Part shown: positions 4,991-7,697 of the stretch, piece after piece
Layout of the letters: every line of letters begins with the position of its first letter
Numbering within the stretch: the stretch's first letter is position 1
Position numbers and translations under genes: made by a program
Notes under the pieces: generated by a model
Databases searched by the model: none
What the model was told of the DNA's origin: nothing
The model's input: only the letters and a program-made list of their open reading frames with translations
Assembly: GCA_937951895.1 (NCBI GenBank)
Contig: CALFER010000043.1
Coordinates: 1 to 7,697 of the forward strand
DNA: 7,697 nucleotides
Source: an uncultured bacterium
GTDB taxonomy: Bacteria > CSSED10-310 > CALFER01
Direction: 5' to 3'

Positions 4991-7675
4991 ATGGACGTTC
5001 ATAAACTCGATCGGATCTTCAAACCAACCCGGATCGCCCTTTTCGGTGTGACACCGAATCCGAAAAGTGTCGGAGGGACCGTTCTGAAGAACCTGGTTGG
5101 AGGAGGGTTCAAGGGGGTGGTGTATCCGATCAACCCCACCAGCGAGGCTGTTCTGGGCATACAGTGCTACGCCTCACTCGCGGATCTGCCCCGCTCACCG
5201 GATCTGGCTGTCGTCTGTTCCCCGAGCGCGCAGGTGCCCGGCATTGTCCGGGCGTGCGGTGAAGCAGGGATTCTGGGGATCATCATCATATCCGCCGGGT
5301 TCCGGGAGGCGGGTGAAACCGGACGAAACCTCGAGCAGCAACTCCGGACGGAGTTTCAGAAGTTTCCCGGGATGCGGATCATCGGTCCGAACTGCCTGGG
5401 TATCATCGTCCCCGATCAGAGTCTGAACATCAGTTTTGCGTCGGGCATGCCAAAGAGCGGCAGCATCGCCTTCGTGTCACAGTCCGGCGCGCTCTGCACA
5501 TCGGTTCTGGACTGGGCGCTGGAGGAAAACGTCGGATTTTCCTATTTCGTCTCCATCGGAAATGCTCTCGATGTCGATTTCGGCGATCTGATCGATTATT
5601 TCGGAGAAGATGAGAAGACCCATTCCATCATTCAGTATGTGGAATCGATCGGCAATGCGAGAAAGTTCATGACGGCGGCCCGTGCGTTTGCCCGGACGAA
5701 ACCCGTCGTGACCTTCAAATCGGGACGTTTCCCGGAATCTTCCGCGGCCGCGGCCAGTCATACCGGTGCGATGGCGGGGGAAGATGCTGTCTACGATGCG
5801 GCGTTCCAGCGCGCAGGCGTCGCTCGGGTTTTCGACATCGGAGAAATCTTCGATTGTGCGGATCTGATCGGCCGGAAGAAAGTCCCGAGAGGTCCGCGTC
5901 TGGGGATCATCACCAATGCAGGCGGACCGGGGGTCATCGCCACGGATGCCCTGATCGCGGCCAACGGAAAACTCGCCGCACTCTCGGACGAATCCATCGC
6001 ACACCTGAACGAAAACCTGCCGGATTCCTGGTCACATGGCAATCCCGTAGATGTTCTGGGTGACGCCCGGGCAAATCGAATCGCCAAAGCCGCTCAGGTT
6101 GTCCTCGATGATCCCGGTGTGGATGCCATGCTCGTCATCCTGACCCCTCAGGCCATGACCAATCCGCTGGCGATTGCGAAAGCCATCAGCCAGCTCGCCG
6201 AGGCGACTCCCAAACCAATTCTCGCGGCATGGCTTGGCGGCGCGAGCATGCGGGACGGGATCCGGCATCTCAACGAAACCGGTATTGCGACTTACACGAC
6301 ACCGGAGCAGGCGGTCCGAGCCTTCATGACCTTGGTTGCTTACGCCCGGAATCTCGATATCCTCTACGAAACACCCCGGGATATCCCGGTTCATTTCACG
6401 ATCGACCGGACCATACTCCGCAATCAGTTCGACCGTTTGCTCCCGGAAGAGGGATCGGTGCTGACGGAAGATGCTTCCAAACGGGTTCTGGAAGCGTATG
6501 GAATACCGACCGCGAGACCGCGGATCGCCCGATCTTCGGATGAAGCCGTGGGGTGCGCGACCAGCATCGGATTTCCGGTGGTGCTGAAAATCTTCAGTCC
6601 GGATGTCACGCATAAAACGGATGTCGGCGGTGTCAAACTCAATCTGGGCGATGCCGATTCGGTGCGCATCGCGTTCACAGACATTCTGGATGCAGTTTCG
6701 CGGAACAGACCCGACGCCCGAATCGACGGAGTGTTGGTTCAGAAGATGATCGAATCCCGCAATGGCATCGAAATGATCCTGGGGACCAAGAAGGATCCGG
6801 TGTTCGGAACCGTGATCATGGCCGGCATGGGTGGAATCGCGGCTGAGCTCATGCGCGACTTCAGTCTCGGGTTCCCGCCGCTGAACGAGCGACTCGCGAG
6901 AAGGATGCTGGAATCGCTCAGAATGTGGCCACTCCTTAAAGGATACCGGGGGCGCCCCGGCGTCGATCTCGATCGCCTGCTCGAAATCATGATCCGTCTC
7001 TCGTATCTGGTTGCCGATTTCCCGGAAATCAGTGAAATAGACATCAATCCTTTGCTGGTCGGCCCGGATGCCATCACGGCTCTCGACTCGCGTATCGTGA
7101 TTGATCGCGATCCTTCGATCCGGCAATCTCCCCCATATTCGCATCTCGCACTCCACCCCTACCCCGAACACTACGTCAAGACAATCACGACGAAAGATGG
7201 AATCGATCTGATCCTGCGTCCGATCAAACCGGAAGACGAGCCGATGTGGACGGAGTTGCTCGGCAGATGTTCACGCGAATCCATCTATATGCGGTTCCGT
7301 TACTTCTTCCAGTGGGCATCGCACGATGTGGCGGTCCGATATTGCTTCATCGATTACGACCGCGAGATCGCGATTGTGGCGGAACAGAACGACCACGGCT
7401 CACGAAAACTGCTCGGAGTCGGCCGGCTGGTGGCCGATCCGGATCACGAAAACGTGGAGTATGCCGTACTGATCGTCGACGAGTGGCAGAATCGGGGACT
7501 TGGCGGAATTCTGACTGATTTCTGCTTTGAAATCGCGAAGAAATGGGGGCTGAAGCGGATCGTTGCGCAGACCACCACCGACAATCCCCGGATGATCGAA
7601 GTCTTCAGAAAACGCGGCTTCTCGATCGCGATCGATCCATCCAGTTCACTCGTTGAGGTGGAAAGAGCTCTCTAA
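4991..7675 (+). CDS. ADP-forming acetyl/acyl-CoA synthetase fused to GNAT acetyltransferase
   Basis: This 894-residue protein joins both halves of an NDP-forming acyl-CoA synthetase (acyl-CoA + ADP + Pi = acid + CoA + ATP) to a lysine acetyltransferase-type domain. Order: CoA-binding Rossmann domain (about 1-140), succinyl-CoA-synthetase-like domains (150-460), ATP-grasp (480-700) and GNAT (735-890). The phosphohistidine is present in SHTGAMAG (H257). The other residues known from Pyrococcus and Entamoeba enzymes also appear conserved: E218 (QYVES), H541 (THKTDVGGV) and D684 (EIDINPL). The GNAT part has the acetyl-CoA loop QNRGLGG (833-839) and a possible catalytic glutamate E823 (NVEYAV). 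Layout and length match Pat/YfiQ (886 residues in E. coli), which acetylates acetyl-CoA synthetase, but Pat is reported to lack the catalytic histidine. Here the ligase looks functional, so ATP formation from acyl-CoA is plausible alongside acetylation. It is cytoplasmic, has its own promoter, and ends with tandem TAA TAA. Confidence 0.92.
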   Translation: MDVHKLDRIFKPTRIALFGVTPNPKSVGGTVLKNLVGGGFKGVVYPINPTSEAVLGIQCYASLADLPRSPDLAVVCSPSAQVPGIVRACGEAGILGIIIISAGFREAGETGRNLEQQLRTEFQKFPGMRIIGPNCLGIIVPDQSLNISFASGMPKSGSIAFVSQSGALCTSVLDWALEENVGFSYFVSIGNALDVDFGDLIDYFGEDEKTHSIIQYVESIGNARKFMTAARAFARTKPVVTFKSGRFPESSAAAASHTGAMAGEDAVYDAAFQRAGVARVFDIGEIFDCADLIGRKKVPRGPRLGIITNAGGPGVIATDALIAANGKLAALSDESIAHLNENLPDSWSHGNPVDVLGDARANRIAKAAQVVLDDPGVDAMLVILTPQAMTNPLAIAKAISQLAEATPKPILAAWLGGASMRDGIRHLNETGIATYTTPEQAVRAFMTLVAYARNLDILYETPRDIPVHFTIDRTILRNQFDRLLPEEGSVLTEDASKRVLEAYGIPTARPRIARSSDEAVGCATSIGFPVVLKIFSPDVTHKTDVGGVKLNLGDADSVRIAFTDILDAVSRNRPDARIDGVLVQKMIESRNGIEMILGTKKDPVFGTVIMAGMGGIAAELMRDFSLGFPPLNERLARRMLESLRMWPLLKGYRGRPGVDLDRLLEIMIRLSYLVADFPEISEIDINPLLVGPDAITALDSRIVIDRDPSIRQSPPYSHLALHPYPEHYVKTITTKDGIDLILRPIKPEDEPMWTELLGRCSRESIYMRFRYFFQWASHDVAVRYCFIDYDREIAIVAEQNDHGSRKLLGVGRLVADPDHENVEYAVLIVDEWQNRGLGGILTDFCFEIAKKWGLKRIVAQTTTDNPRMIEVFRKRGFSIAIDPSSSLVEVERAL

Positions 7676-7697
7676 TAACCCGGGTTCACCATTTGTC

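Noticed and set aside
5477..6004. Minus-strand open frame of 175 codons inside the synthetase gene.
   Set aside because: Same reason: no motif, no ribosome site evident, antisense to conserved catalytic segments.
6032..7171. A 379-codon open frame on the minus strand inside the synthetase gene.
   Set aside because: Its translation is rich in Arg, His, Asp and Glu, has no recognisable motif, and lies entirely antisense to a well-supported gene. Such shadows are common at this base composition.
7677..7686. Palindrome AACCCGGGTT after the synthetase stop as the stem of a terminator.
   Set aside because: It has no loop and no T-run before the window ends, so a terminator cannot be supported from what is visible.

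Overview
The window comes from a bacterial chromosome of moderate GC content (about 55% by eye). Four protein genes cover nearly all of it. The gene types are a B12-type radical SAM enzyme, a soluble Ser/Thr kinase with a long TPR-like tail, a secreted beta-propeller protein, and an ADP-forming acyl-CoA synthetase fused to a GNAT acetyltransferase. This mix suits an environmental, possibly anaerobic or fermentative lineage, such as Planctomycetota or one of the largely uncultured FCB/PVC-related phyla. The kinase tail resembles, from memory, repeats found in planctomycete kinases. The sequence alone does not fix the taxonomy. I see no tRNA, rRNA, CRISPR array, insertion sequence, integrase or phage gene.

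Layout. Positions 1-822 (+) hold the 3' part of a radical SAM gene whose start lies upstream of the window. After 39 bases comes the kinase gene, 862-3225 (+), probably in the same transcript. The gene for a secreted PQQ-repeat beta-propeller protein, 3222-4823 (-), converges on the kinase gene, and the two stop codons interlock in a single TTAA. A 167-bp divergent intergenic region (4824-4990) follows. It holds a candidate promoter in each direction and a 16-bp dyad that covers the -35 box of the propeller promoter. The last gene, 4991-7675 (+), encodes the 894-residue acyl-CoA synthetase/acetyltransferase fusion, and the window ends 22 bases after its stop.

How the genes might work together. 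The kinase is a cytoplasmic regulator with no membrane anchor, and its tail probably binds protein partners. The radical SAM enzyme makes an unknown product. The synthetase keeps all four residues expected for ADP-forming acetyl/acyl-CoA synthesis, so it may make ATP from acyl-CoA. Its GNAT domain may acetylate lysines of metabolic enzymes, as the Pat family does. The propeller protein is exported and of unknown role. Nothing in the sequence links the four genes into one pathway beyond their positions. I do not see a clear new multi-gene system. The more unusual points are the regular 47-residue repeat array in the non-RD kinase, the fully equipped synthetase-GNAT fusion, the dyad in the divergent promoter region, and a strong excess of GATC.
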